Source: Pseudomonas cichorii
GTDB lineage: Bacteria > Pseudomonadota > Gammaproteobacteria > Pseudomonadales > Pseudomonadaceae
Assembly: GCF_003700275.1 (NCBI RefSeq)
Contig: NZ_RBRE01000041.1
Coordinates: forward strand, 1-64,000
Direction: 5' to 3'
DNA length: 64,000 nt
The notes beneath the pieces were generated by a model. It saw only the letters and a list, made by a program, of their open reading frames with translations, made no database searches and was not told the DNA's origin. Position numbers and translations under genes: made by a program. Shown here in pieces: positions 19,609-28,946 of this stretch (its first letter is position 1; every line of letters starts with the position of its first letter).

Positions 19609-20603
19609 AGCTCGCCGGTTCACGGCCGGTTTCGGCACAGGTGCTCGATGCTGCCATCGCCTGGCAACTGAGCCTGGATTCCGGTGATGGCATCGAACAG
19701 GACGAGTTCGCCAAGTGGCTGGGCGCCAACGAAGAGCATGCCCGTGCCTGGAGCCAGTTGGGCATGCTCAACCAGCGCTTCGCCATCCCGTCTGGCCCGG
19801 CCCGCAAGGCCTTGCAGCAAGCGCCGGGCAGCCTGCGGCGGCGCGTGCGCAAGCTGGGTGGCGGACTCGCGGGGTTATTGCTGAGCTGCGGACTGGCGCT
19901 GTTCATGGGCAATCGCTACCTGCCAATCGATTACTGGCTCGCCGACCAGCGCACCGCAACCGGCGAACAGCGTGACATCCGCCTGGCGGACAACACGCTG
20001 ATCCGCCTCAACACCCACAGCGCCATCGATGTGCATTTCGATGCCAGACAGCGCCGGGTGGTCCTGCAGGATGGCGAAATCCTGGTCGAAACCGGCAGTC
20101 ATGACGATCCTCGCCCGTTTATCGTCGAAACCAGCGACGGCAGGATGCGCGCGCTGGGTACGCGCTTTCTGGTCCGCCGCGAGTCGGATGGCACGCGCCT
20201 GAGCGTGCTGCAATCGGCCGTCGCAGCCAATCCTCGTGACCACGGCAACGAGCTGGTCCTGCGCGAAGGCCAACAGATCCTGCTGACGCCCGACGGGCTC
20301 GGGCCGATGCTCAGCATGCCTTCCGGCACCGATGCCTGGACCCGTGGCATGCTGGTGATGGACAACGCCCGGCTGGGCGACATGCTTGCCGAACTGAGTC
20401 GCTACCGGGTCGGCTATCTGGGCGTCTCGCCGCAAGTAGCAGACCTGCGGATTACCGGCAGCTTCCCGCTGAACAATACCGACCTGGCTCTCAAGGCCCT
20501 GTTGCCGACCTTGCCGGTGCAGATCGAACAGCACACGCCATGGTGGGTAAACGTGCAGGCCAGCAGCGAGAAAAACGACAGCGCCGCGACCGAAAAACCC
20601 TGA
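19605..20603 (+). CDS. FecR-family anti-sigma / sigma regulator
   Basis: 332 residues. N-terminal cytoplasmic domain (DUF4880-like, AIAWQLSLDSGDGIEQDEF then ARAWSQLGMLNQRF), one transmembrane helix at about 88-106 (GGLAGLLLSCGLALFMG), then the periplasmic FecR domain (RLADNTLIRLNTHSAIDVHF, GRMRALGTRFLVRR) and a C-terminal STN-like segment that contacts the receptor. It transmits the ferric-siderophore signal from the receptor to the sigma factor. ATG 19605 overlaps the sigma-factor stop; the receptor gene follows after 87 bp. Confidence 0.92.
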   Translation: MKLAGSRPVSAQVLDAAIAWQLSLDSGDGIEQDEFAKWLGANEEHARAWSQLGMLNQRFAIPSGPARKALQQAPGSLRRRVRKLGGGLAGLLLSCGLALFMGNRYLPIDYWLADQRTATGEQRDIRLADNTLIRLNTHSAIDVHFDARQRRVVLQDGEILVETGSHDDPRPFIVETSDGRMRALGTRFLVRRESDGTRLSVLQSAVAANPRDHGNELVLREGQQILLTPDGLGPMLSMPSGTDAWTRGMLVMDNARLGDMLAELSRYRVGYLGVSPQVADLRITGSFPLNNTDLALKALLPTLPVQIEQHTPWWVNVQASSEKNDSAATEKP

Positions 20604-20690
20604 GTCCGATTTTTTTTGCACAGAGCCCTGTCACTTTTGCGGATTCGTGCGGCAGAGAGGCAATAGATACCGTTTGCCCTGGAGCCTTGT

Positions 20691-23108
20691 ATGTCTCGCC
20701 CGCTTGAAACTCTTCTGCGTCCCAGCCTGCTGGCCCTGGCAATCGCCCTCGGCATGCCGCTGGTGAGCACCTCACCGATTGCCGCCGAACAGGCTTCAAG
20801 CGTTCGCACCTACAACCTGCCAGCCGCCACGCTGTCCACCACCCTGAATCAGATTGCCAGCCAGGCCGGGCTGACCCTGGCGATCAGTCCATCGCTGGTC
20901 AGCGGACGCATGTCGGCACCGGTGCAGGGTCAGTTCGATGCCACGGGCGCCATGCGTCAGGCCTTGCGCGGCACGGGTCTGCAACTGGTACAAAGCAGCG
21001 CGGGCAGCTACAGCCTGGAAGCTGCGCCCGAAGGAACCGTGGCCTTGCCGGAAACCAATATCCAGGGCTGGCAGGGCGATACTGAAACGGCATGGGGTCC
21101 GGTCGAAGGTTATACGGCGACCCGCAGCGCGGCAGGCAGCAAGACCGATACGCCAATAGTGGAAGCGCCACGCTCGATCTCGGTCGTGACTCGCCAGCAA
21201 ATGGACGACCGCTCGGTACTCAACCTCAATGACGCCCTGCGCTATACCGCAGGCGTGGTCAGCAGCGGCTATGGCTCCGACTCGCGCAACGACTGGCTGC
21301 GCATTCGCGGCTTCGTGCCGACCCAGTTCCTCGACGGCCTGCCGATGCCGGTCGGCTCCTACGCCAACCCCAAGCCCGAGCCATGGAACCTGGAGCGCAT
21401 CGCCGTACTGCGCGGCCCGTCGTCTTCGGTCTACGGCCAGACCCCGCCGGGCGGCATGCTCGATATGGTCAGCCGTCGCCCGCAAGCCGAAAGCAGCCAT
21501 GAAGTGGGCTTGCAGGCGGGCAGCAACGAGCACAAGCAGATCAATTTCGACAGCACCGGCAAGATCGACGATGAAGGCCAGTTCCTGTATCGCGTCAGTG
21601 GCGTGGTGCGTGACAGCGGCTCGGCCATCGATCACATCCCGGACAAGCGCTACAACATTGCCCCAAGCGTGACCTGGAACATCAATGACGACACGCACCT
21701 GACCTTCATCTCGCAGTACACCCGCGACGATACCGGGATTACCGGCCAGTTCCTGCCGTTGCAAGGCACCAGGCTGGGATCGGCGGCCGGCAACATTTCC
21801 CATCACAAGAACCTCGGTGATCCGGACTGGGAGTTCTACGACCGCACCTATTACGCGCTGGGCTATGCCTTCGACCATCGCCTGAACGATGTCTGGCAGT
21901 TCCGCCAGAACCTGCGCTACACCAAGAGCGACCTGTCGTTCCAGGCCCTGAGCGTCAACAGTGGCGCAACGGCGGTCGATGCCGATGGCAACATCGGACG
22001 CACCACCGGTGTCGTCAACGAAGACATCAGCCAGTTTGCCGTGGACAACAACTTCCAGGCCGATTTCCAGACCGGCGCGCTGAGCCACACTGTATTGCTG
22101 GGCCTCGACCATCAGCGCTCGAACACCAACTACCAGTGGCAGTATGGCTACGGCAACGTTCCGGGCACCAACGTCAACCGCCCGGTATACGGCGCGGACT
22201 TCTCCAACGTTCTGTACTCGACGCTGTACGACTACGACCAGAAAACCCAGCAGACCGGCCTGTATGCACAGGACCAGATCGCGCTGGACCAGTGGCGCCT
22301 GACTTTGGGCGGACGCGAGGACTGGGTGCATACCGGCACCACGTTCTATAACAACAACAGCGCCACCAGCACCCAGCGCGACAAGCATTTCAGTGCCAAC
22401 GCTGGCCTGAGTTATGTCTTCGATAACGGTTTCACGCCGTACATTTCCTATACCGAGTCTTTCCAGGCCGCTACCGGCGCAGGCGTCAGCGCAACAGAAT
22501 CATTCAAGCCGACTGAAGGCCGGCAGTACGAAGCCGGTCTGAAGTATCAGCCACCCGGCTCGAAAGCCCTGCTGACCGCTGCGGTGTTCGACCTGCGCCA
22601 GAAGAACGTGTCGATCACCGAAAACAACATCACCAGCCAGATTGGCGAGATCAAGGTTCGCGGCCTGGAGCTTGAAGCCACTGCGGACGTGACTGACAAC
22701 CTCAAGCTGATCAGTTCCTATACCTACACCGACAGCGAAATCCTCAAGGGCGACGACAAGGGCAGCCGCGTCCCGCAGGTTCCACGCAATCAGGCCACGG
22801 CCTGGGCCGACTACACCTGGCACAGTGGCGCGCTCGACGGTTTCGGTATTGGCGCAGGCGTGCGCTATGTCGGTGACACTTACGGCAACCAGAGCAACAC
22901 CGCCCTTGGCCATGTCGGCTCCTACACCGTGTATGACGCCTCGCTGCATTACGATCTGGGCCGTCTGGCCAGCAGCCTCAAGGGCGCTTCGCTGGCGGTG
23001 GACGCCAAGAACATTTTCAACAAGGATTACCTGGCCACCTGTGACGGGTTCTGGTGCTACTACGGCGATCAACGCAACGTCGTCGCCAGCGTCAATTACA
23101 AGTGGTGA
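20691..23108 (+). CDS. TonB-dependent ferric-siderophore transducer receptor
   Basis: 805 residues. Signal peptide to about residue 32, then an STN (secretin/TonB short N-terminal) signalling domain at about 37-105 (YNLPAATLSTTLNQIASQAG), a plug domain beginning near TPIVEAPRSISVVTRQQMDD, and a 22-strand barrel ending in the aromatic VNYKW. The STN domain marks it as a transducer that activates the FecI/FecR pair encoded just upstream, besides importing the siderophore. The general type is FpvA/FoxA/FiuA-like, but the ligand cannot be assigned. No siderophore synthesis genes are nearby, so it may take up a foreign siderophore. Confidence 0.94.
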   Translation: MSRPLETLLRPSLLALAIALGMPLVSTSPIAAEQASSVRTYNLPAATLSTTLNQIASQAGLTLAISPSLVSGRMSAPVQGQFDATGAMRQALRGTGLQLVQSSAGSYSLEAAPEGTVALPETNIQGWQGDTETAWGPVEGYTATRSAAGSKTDTPIVEAPRSISVVTRQQMDDRSVLNLNDALRYTAGVVSSGYGSDSRNDWLRIRGFVPTQFLDGLPMPVGSYANPKPEPWNLERIAVLRGPSSSVYGQTPPGGMLDMVSRRPQAESSHEVGLQAGSNEHKQINFDSTGKIDDEGQFLYRVSGVVRDSGSAIDHIPDKRYNIAPSVTWNINDDTHLTFISQYTRDDTGITGQFLPLQGTRLGSAAGNISHHKNLGDPDWEFYDRTYYALGYAFDHRLNDVWQFRQNLRYTKSDLSFQALSVNSGATAVDADGNIGRTTGVVNEDISQFAVDNNFQADFQTGALSHTVLLGLDHQRSNTNYQWQYGYGNVPGTNVNRPVYGADFSNVLYSTLYDYDQKTQQTGLYAQDQIALDQWRLTLGGREDWVHTGTTFYNNNSATSTQRDKHFSANAGLSYVFDNGFTPYISYTESFQAATGAGVSATESFKPTEGRQYEAGLKYQPPGSKALLTAAVFDLRQKNVSITENNITSQIGEIKVRGLELEATADVTDNLKLISSYTYTDSEILKGDDKGSRVPQVPRNQATAWADYTWHSGALDGFGIGAGVRYVGDTYGNQSNTALGHVGSYTVYDASLHYDLGRLASSLKGASLAVDAKNIFNKDYLATCDGFWCYYGDQRNVVASVNYKW

Positions 23109-23168
23109 ATTAACCCGAGTACCAAAGGCCCCTGATCGTCAGCGGGCCTTTTGCTTTTGGAAGCACCA

Positions 23169-24287
23169 ATGAAAAGCCATACCGTGCGCCGCTGGTCCAT
23201 CGTTCATACCTGGAGCAGCCTGATCTGCACACTGTTCCTGCTGATGCTGGCGGTAACCGGCCTGCCGCTGATCTTTCATCACGAGATCGAGCACCTGCTC
23301 GGTGATGCGCCGCACTATCGGGAAATGCCCGAGGACACGCCACGCCTGAACCTTGAGCAACTGGTCCAGGCCGCCGAGGCGCACCGTCCCGGAGAAGTGC
23401 TGCAGTATTTCGGCTGGGACGAAGACGATCCCAACGGTGTCATGGCGATCACGGCCGCGACCGCAGGCACCGAGCCCAACTCGTCGCACACCTTTGCGCT
23501 GGATGCCCGCACCGGCGAAGCGCAGGAAATGCCTTCGGCCAACGGCGGCTTCATGATGGTCATGCTGCGCCTGCATGTGGATATGTATGCCGAGCTGCCG
23601 GGCAAGCTGTTGCTGGCGTTCATGGGTCTGTTGTTCGTGGTCGCGATCGTCTCCGGCACCGTGTTGTATGCGCCGTTCATGCGCAAGCTGGAGTTCGGCA
23701 CCGTGCGCGCCGGCAAATCCACCCGTACCCGCTGGCTGGACCTGCATAACCTGATTGGCGTCGTGACCCTGACCTGGGCGCTGGTAGTCGGCGTGACCGG
23801 GGTGATCAGTGCCTGTGCCGACCTGTTGATTGCCTCATGGCGCAATGACGCGCTGGCCAGCATGATCGCGCCCTACCGCGACGCCCCGCCGCTGAGCCAG
23901 CGAGCGCCTGCGACTGAACTGCTAACTATCGCCGAAACTGCCGCGCCGGGCATGAAGCCGGACTTCATCGCCTTTCCCGGCACACGCTTTTCCAGCGAAC
24001 ACCATTACACCGTGTTCCTCAAAGGCAATACACACCTGACGGCTCACCTGGCCACCCCGGTGTTGATCGATGCCCGGACCCTGCAGGTCACCGCCATCGT
24101 CGAACGGCCCTGGTACATGGATGCGCTGGGCATGTCGCAACCACTGCACTTCGGCGATTACGGCGGCATGCCGATGAAAATCCTCTGGGCGGCGCTGGAC
24201 GTGCTGACCATCATCGTCCTCGGCAGCGGCCTGTACCTGTGGTGGGTAAGACGCCGCGCCCCCGCGCGCGTTGAGGTGACAGCATGA
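23169..24287 (+). CDS. PepSY-domain membrane protein (ferric reductase-like)
   Basis: 372 residues with four membrane helices: about 13-36, 141-165, 195-217 and 335-357. PepSY segments occur between them, and the helices carry conserved histidines (SIVHTWSSL, LHVDMYAEL, LDLHNLIGV). Members next to TonB receptors act at the inner membrane in releasing or reducing iron from siderophores (as FoxB and FpvG do), inferred here from context. ATG 23169 has GGAAG upstream. It follows the receptor by 60 bp and its stop overlaps the next start by 4 bases. Confidence 0.88.
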   Translation: MKSHTVRRWSIVHTWSSLICTLFLLMLAVTGLPLIFHHEIEHLLGDAPHYREMPEDTPRLNLEQLVQAAEAHRPGEVLQYFGWDEDDPNGVMAITAATAGTEPNSSHTFALDARTGEAQEMPSANGGFMMVMLRLHVDMYAELPGKLLLAFMGLLFVVAIVSGTVLYAPFMRKLEFGTVRAGKSTRTRWLDLHNLIGVVTLTWALVVGVTGVISACADLLIASWRNDALASMIAPYRDAPPLSQRAPATELLTIAETAAPGMKPDFIAFPGTRFSSEHHYTVFLKGNTHLTAHLATPVLIDARTLQVTAIVERPWYMDALGMSQPLHFGDYGGMPMKILWAALDVLTIIVLGSGLYLWWVRRRAPARVEVTA

Positions 24288-24445
24288 AGCGCAAAGGCTC
24301 GACCTTCGCAGTACCGGGCCTGATCGCCCTGCTTACCGGTGCAGGCCTGTTCATGGCACTGCTCGGCGATGGCTGGTGGGATACCCTGGCCTGGGTGGGG
24401 ATGGGAGTTGCCGCCGGGTTGAGTATCAAAGGGCTGTTGGCCTGA
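24284..24445 (+). CDS. Small two-helix membrane protein (53 aa)
   Basis: Starts at ATG 24284 inside the PepSY stop (ATGA overlap) and encodes MKRKGSTFAVPGLIALLTGA... to ...SIKGLLA. Two hydrophobic stretches (about 9-27 and 36-51) are separated by the polar turn GDGWWDT. The overlap, a good positive-inside N-terminus and similar small genes at the same place in other PepSY operons suggest that it is real. No named family recognised; perhaps an accessory subunit of the PepSY reductase. Confidence 0.7.
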   Translation: MKRKGSTFAVPGLIALLTGAGLFMALLGDGWWDTLAWVGMGVAAGLSIKGLLA

Positions 24446-24447
24446 CC

Positions 24448-24497
24448 TTTTCGCGAATGAATTCGCTTACCGGTGACTGAAATTCATTTGCGGACAA
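24448..24497. repeat. REP element with degenerate second arm
   Basis: TCGCGAATGAATTCGCTTAC followed by a decayed inverse arm (AAATTCATTTGCGGAC), at the 3' end of the iron-uptake operon. Confidence 0.65.
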
Positions 24498-24574
24498 TCC
24501 ACAATATGCTCCCGATATTGCAGACCAACGGTACGCTGACTAGTCTATGAGACTGCCCCAGTCGAGGAACATTC

Positions 24575-25204
24575 ATGTCAGCCCCTACCATGACGTTGTA
24601 CACCAACCCAGCCTCCCCCTTTGCCCGCAAGGTGGTTGTCCTGCTGCATGAAACCGGTCAGCTCGACAGAGTGCAGTTGCAGGCGACGGTGCTCACGCCG
24701 GTCAGCCCCTCCAGCGAACTCAACGATGACAATCCGGCAGGCAAGATCCCGGCATTGCGCCTGGCTGATGGCAATGTCATTCATGACAGCCGGGTGATCC
24801 TCGATTATCTGGACCACCAACACGTCGGCCTGCCGCTGATCCCTCGCGAAGGTTCGGCGCGCTGGAGACGCCTGACCCTGGCTTCGCTGGCCGATGCGCT
24901 GCTGGACGCCGCCTTGCTGATTCGCTACGAAACCGCGCTGCGCCCCAAGGACAAGCACTGGGAACAGTGGCTCGATAACCAGCAGGAAAAGATCGAGCGC
25001 TCCCTGAGCTACTTCGAGCAGGATGCGATCACCGAACTCAGTTCATCGTTCGATATCGCGTCCATCAGTGTGGCTGCTGCCCTTGGCTATCTGGACTTTC
25101 GCCAGCCCGACCTGCGCTGGCGCAGCAGCTATCCGCGCCTTGCAACCTGGTACGCCGACGTCAGCCAGCGGCCATCGATGCAGGCGACCCAGCCTTCGGC
25201 CTGA
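24575..25204 (+). CDS. Glutathione S-transferase family protein
   Basis: 209 residues with the two-domain GST layout. Thioredoxin-like N-domain: MTLYTNPASPFARKVVVLLHETGQLD (possible catalytic Ser/Tyr near the SPFARK turn) and VIHDSRVILDYLDH, the glutathione-binding Asp-Ser. The all-helical C-domain starts near residue 90. Family enzymes conjugate or reduce substrates with glutathione; the substrate is unknown. Single-gene transcription unit with GAGGAA upstream of ATG 24575. An interrupted repeat CAATAT/ATATTG at 24502-24520 lies in its promoter region. Confidence 0.88.
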   Translation: MSAPTMTLYTNPASPFARKVVVLLHETGQLDRVQLQATVLTPVSPSSELNDDNPAGKIPALRLADGNVIHDSRVILDYLDHQHVGLPLIPREGSARWRRLTLASLADALLDAALLIRYETALRPKDKHWEQWLDNQQEKIERSLSYFEQDAITELSSSFDIASISVAAALGYLDFRQPDLRWRSSYPRLATWYADVSQRPSMQATQPSA

Positions 25205-25314
25205 GTGATCGACAGCCTGCCTGCGCAGTACGCACAGTCGGCGCTGGCAGCAGGCTGACAATCCTGGCCATCAGCTCCCTGGCCAGGACTTGCTCCTCAC
25301 GCAATCCAACCCGG

Positions 25315-26691
25315 TTACTCATGACCCACCTCCCCTGCGGATTCAAGCGATTGAGTCCGCTTGCCCGGCGTGATGCCGTACCAATCGAGCCTGCGGGTCA
25401 GCACCATGAACACGCCCAGCAGGCCGAACAACAGCAGCGAGCCCATCAGCAAGGCGTAATCCTCGGCACTGAGCAGTCCGTAGAGCAAGCCATACAGGGC
25501 CGTCAGCGCCACCGAGAAGCCGATGCCATTGCGCACGCTCTGCAACACATGGCACACATAGAAACCGATCAGCGTCACACAGGCCCCGGCTGACAGCAGG
25601 TAGGCGTTGGCAAACCCCACGTGTTCCGATAACGACAGCAGCATCAGGAAGAACAGCGCCAGCGATACGCCCACCAGCGCATACTGGATCGGGTGCACAG
25701 CCAGGCTCTTGAGCACTTCAAACAGAAAGAAGCCGGCAAAGGTCAGCACGATAAACAACAGCGCGTACTTGATGGCCCTCTCGCTCTTCAGATATTGATC
25801 CACCGGTTCGATAAAGCTGACACCAAAGCTGCGGCTCTTGAATTCCTGGCACTTGTTGGTCTGCTGACAGCGAACCAGCGCATCCTCAAGGTTGGTGGAG
25901 AAGAACGAGGTCTGCCAGTTGGCGCTGAAGCCCTGCGCGGAAATCTCCCGGCGCGTCGGCAGATAGTTGCCGATGAAGCTCGGATGCGGCCAGTCGGCAG
26001 CCAGTTTCACGCTGCTGGATTTGCCCACTGGGATGACCTTGAGTTGCCCGGTGCCTTGCAGGCGCAGATCGAAGGCAAACTCCAGACGGACCTGCTGCGC
26101 GCCATCCTGCATCGGCAGATTGACACTGACGCCCTCGCCCAGCCATGCCAGCCGTGTACCGGGAATGAAATCCAGGGTCTGGCCTTCCAGTTGCAGTTGC
26201 ATGGCACTTTCTATACCGCGCACATCGCTGATGCCCACCGCCAGAAACGGGCGCTCGAACTCGTAATCGGCAAGGTTCTCGCTCAGCCCCAGATTCTCGG
26301 GGATCACGAAATGCCCGCTGATGCGGTTGTCGGCATGGTAAAGACGGGCTTCGTAGATGCCCCGCGAACGCAGTTCGGTCTGGACCTTGCCATCGAGTTC
26401 GAAGCGTTCCGGCAAAAAATACAGGTAGCCCTTTTCCTGCGCCGGCTCCTGATAGGACTCATTGGTCTGTGGATTGGTCTTCCAGATCCGCACCCACTTG
26501 CGATACGGCACCGCCATGACCGGGCCGCTCAATTGCTGGCTGAGGCTTGAGCTGCTGGCAATATTTTCCAGTACGGTGTCGCGCTGTTGCTGCCGATCCG
26601 CGATCAGGCTGCCGATCATCATCAAGGGAATCAGCAACAGAATAATCAGCGCCGCGATCATTCCCAGTTTCATAGCCAGACTTCGGTTCAT
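25315..26691 (-). CDS. creD: Inner membrane protein CreD
   Basis: 458 residues. One N-terminal helix (MKLGMIAALIILLLIPLMMIG), a large periplasmic domain (about 30-310), then about five helices from residue 320 (ALLFIVLTFAGFFLFEVLKS onward), the standard CreD topology. CreD is the effector of the CreBC two-component system and is linked to envelope integrity, colicin tolerance and beta-lactam response. GGAG precedes the ATG at 26691. It follows creC by 97 bp, a gap holding a cre-tag-like direct repeat, so it is probably transcribed from its own CreB-controlled promoter. Confidence 0.95.
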   Translation of the reverse strand: MNRSLAMKLGMIAALIILLLIPLMMIGSLIADRQQQRDTVLENIASSSSLSQQLSGPVMAVPYRKWVRIWKTNPQTNESYQEPAQEKGYLYFLPERFELDGKVQTELRSRGIYEARLYHADNRISGHFVIPENLGLSENLADYEFERPFLAVGISDVRGIESAMQLQLEGQTLDFIPGTRLAWLGEGVSVNLPMQDGAQQVRLEFAFDLRLQGTGQLKVIPVGKSSSVKLAADWPHPSFIGNYLPTRREISAQGFSANWQTSFFSTNLEDALVRCQQTNKCQEFKSRSFGVSFIEPVDQYLKSERAIKYALLFIVLTFAGFFLFEVLKSLAVHPIQYALVGVSLALFFLMLLSLSEHVGFANAYLLSAGACVTLIGFYVCHVLQSVRNGIGFSVALTALYGLLYGLLSAEDYALLMGSLLLFGLLGVFMVLTRRLDWYGITPGKRTQSLESAGEVGHE

Positions 26692-26756
26692 GGGGCTCTC
26701 CCTGTTTTCGATAGAGAGAGTCTGGAACCCTTGTGTGGAGAGATGATGGGCGCAAT

Positions 26757-26772
26757 GTGGAGAGTGTGTGGA
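26757..26772 (-). promoter_or_regulatory. Candidate cre tag upstream of creD
   Basis: On the minus strand the site reads TCCAC-N6-TCCAC, one base per half-site away from the known CreB-binding cre/blr tag TTCAC-N6-TTCAC and with the same 11-bp period. It lies 66-81 bp upstream of the creD start. A third TCCAC occurs at 26735-26739. Confidence 0.6.
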
Positions 26773-26788
26773 GGTTAGCGGGCAAGGC

Positions 26789-28207
26789 TCATTGCAGGAG
26801 CAGGCTTACCTGCACTCCGCCATCGACATTGCCGATCTGCATCTCGCCGCCATGCAACTGCACGACTTCCTCGACGAAGTTCAGCCCCAGCCCGGTGCTT
26901 TTCCGGCCACTGTGCGGCCTTGGCAGGGAATAGAAACGCTCGCTGAGACGCGGCAAGGCGTAATCGGGAATCGGCTCGGCGCTATTGAAGAGCGTAAAAC
27001 GAATCCGCTCGCCGGTCCGCTCGGCGGCCAGGCGCAGGGTTCCGCCACTCGGGGTGAAGTCCAGGGCGTTGTCCAGCAGGTTGGCCAGCGCCTGACGCAA
27101 CAGGAACCGCTCGCCCAGCAGGCTCAGGTCGCGGTCGATCAGTTGCTCGACCTGCACATTCAGGCGCTCGATCTGTACGTCCCGTTCGAGCAACAGTTCA
27201 TCGACCAGCGCTGCCAGAGGCACGAGCACCTTTTCTTCCAGGCCCTGACGCTGCTCGACCATGGCCAGATTCAGCAGGCGCTCGATCAGTTGCTGCATGC
27301 GCTGGCTTTCGCCATCGATATTGCTGACAAAACGCTGCCGCTGTTCGGCGGGCATTTCATCCTGCAACAGCTCGGCGGCACCGCGAATCGCCGCCAGCGG
27401 GCTTTTCAGTTCGTGAGTCAGGGTATGCACATAGCGCTCGACGTAGGCCTTGCCTTCCAGTTGGGTACGCATGTGCTCGACTGCGGCAGACAAGCGCTCC
27501 AGCTCACCGCCGCGATAATGCGGCAACTCGGCGCGACGTCCTTCGCTGACCGCCTGGGCATAGTCCATCAGGCGCCGCAGTGCCGAACTGAGCCACCACG
27601 AAAACAGCGCGCCCAGCAGCAGCCCCAAGGCCATCAGGCCAGCGCCGTACCACAGCAGTCGCCCCTCGGCCCTGTCGACATAAGGCTGCAGCGAACTGTT
27701 GGGCTTGGCCACGGTAACCACACCGATGATCGTGCCGTTATCGCGAATCGGCGCTCCGACGTACATCACCGACGAGTTGCTATCCTCGGGATCGCTGCGG
27801 GTCGAGCGGGCGCCATATTCGCCGCGCAAGGTCAGGTAGACATCGTTCCAGCGCGAGTAATCCTGGCCAGCCGCCTCGCCACTGGAGTCGAACAGCACGA
27901 TGCCCCTGGCGTCGGTGACGTAGATGCGGTTGTTGACATGCTGCTTCGACAAACCCCAGATCTTCGCCTCGGGCTGGCGCAAGCCATAGGCCTTGAGCGC
28001 ATCCGGGAAACGGCTTTGATCCAGCGAACCGTTCTTCACATCATCCTGGAGGATTTCCGCCAGCAGGTTGGCCGTGTCCACCAGGGTTTCTTCGGTGGAC
28101 TGGCGCACACCGGGGCGCACTTCCTTCATTACCGTGCTGAGCACGAAATAGCCGGTCAGGGCGATGAACACCGCATAAACCAGAAAAATCCGGATGCTCA
28201 GCGACAT
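26789..28207 (-). CDS. creC: Sensor histidine kinase CreC
   Basis: 472 residues. TM helices at about 6-25 and 185-206 flank a periplasmic sensor domain of PAS-like/cache type; a HAMP segment follows, then HisKA with phosphoacceptor His265 (LTHELKSPLAAIRG) and HATPase boxes (ANLLDNALDFT, STGLGLNFVEEVV). It pairs with CreB, whose stop codon overlaps its start by one base (TGATG). In Pseudomonas the pair is known to respond to penicillin-binding-protein inhibition and affect beta-lactam resistance and fitness; in enterics, carbon metabolism. Confidence 0.95.
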   Translation of the reverse strand: MSLSIRIFLVYAVFIALTGYFVLSTVMKEVRPGVRQSTEETLVDTANLLAEILQDDVKNGSLDQSRFPDALKAYGLRQPEAKIWGLSKQHVNNRIYVTDARGIVLFDSSGEAAGQDYSRWNDVYLTLRGEYGARSTRSDPEDSNSSVMYVGAPIRDNGTIIGVVTVAKPNSSLQPYVDRAEGRLLWYGAGLMALGLLLGALFSWWLSSALRRLMDYAQAVSEGRRAELPHYRGGELERLSAAVEHMRTQLEGKAYVERYVHTLTHELKSPLAAIRGAAELLQDEMPAEQRQRFVSNIDGESQRMQQLIERLLNLAMVEQRQGLEEKVLVPLAALVDELLLERDVQIERLNVQVEQLIDRDLSLLGERFLLRQALANLLDNALDFTPSGGTLRLAAERTGERIRFTLFNSAEPIPDYALPRLSERFYSLPRPHSGRKSTGLGLNFVEEVVQLHGGEMQIGNVDGGVQVSLLLQ

Positions 28208-28887
28208 CAGCTATGTCCGGGACTGAAGCTGTAGCCCAGGCCGCGATGGGTCTGGATCGGCTCGGCATCGGCGGCAACCAGACGCAGCTTGGCGCGCAGG
28301 CTCTTGATATGGCTGTCGATGCTGCGCTCATAACCTGCGTCGCACGCCACGCCCAGCGCATCGAGCAATTGCTCGCGGCTGAACACTCGCTCGGGCTGCT
28401 CCAGCAGGCATTGCAACAACCGAAACTCATGCCGCGTCAGACTCAAGGGCTGGCCGCGATAGCTGATCTGGACCCGTTCACGGTCGACCTGAAACACTTC
28501 GCTGCCGGGCGGCGTGACCGTGCGTGGCAACATGCGCTTGAGAATCGCCCGGACCCGCGCCGCCACTTCACGGGGGCTGAACGGCTTGACGACATAATCG
28601 TCAGCGCCGATTTCCAGACCCACGACCCGGTCGATTTCGCCGTCGCGGGCGCTGAGAAACATCACCGGCACTTCACTGAAACGGCGCAATTGCTTGCAGG
28701 TCTCAAAACCGCTGATGTCCGGCAAGCCGATATCGAGAATGATCAGGTCGGCCGGCGTGCTGCGCTGATGCTCGACAGCTGCCTGACCGAGACCAAGCCA
28801 GGTGGTGGTAAAACCTTCGCCTTGCAGCGCATAGACCAGCGTGTCGGCAATCGCGGCCTCGTCTTCGACAATCAAAATATGCGGCAT
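28207..28887 (-). CDS. creB: Response regulator CreB
   Basis: 226 residues, OmpR/PhoB type. The receiver domain has the acidic pocket VEDE, phosphoacceptor Asp52 (LILDIGLPDISG) and conserved Lys in VVKPFSPREV; the C-terminal winged helix begins near 130 (LTRHEFRLLQCLLEQPERVFSREQ region). First gene of creB-creC, with creD after an internal promoter. It is expected to bind the TCCAC repeats in front of creD. Confidence 0.95.
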   Translation of the reverse strand: MPHILIVEDEAAIADTLVYALQGEGFTTTWLGLGQAAVEHQRSTPADLIILDIGLPDISGFETCKQLRRFSEVPVMFLSARDGEIDRVVGLEIGADDYVVKPFSPREVAARVRAILKRMLPRTVTPPGSEVFQVDRERVQISYRGQPLSLTRHEFRLLQCLLEQPERVFSREQLLDALGVACDAGYERSIDSHIKSLRAKLRLVAADAEPIQTHRGLGYSFSPGHS

Positions 28888-28946
28888 GGCATCCGGGCGC
28901 CTGGAGTGAGGGCGAAAAGGTGCGCGATTTCAGCCCTCGACGTCAA

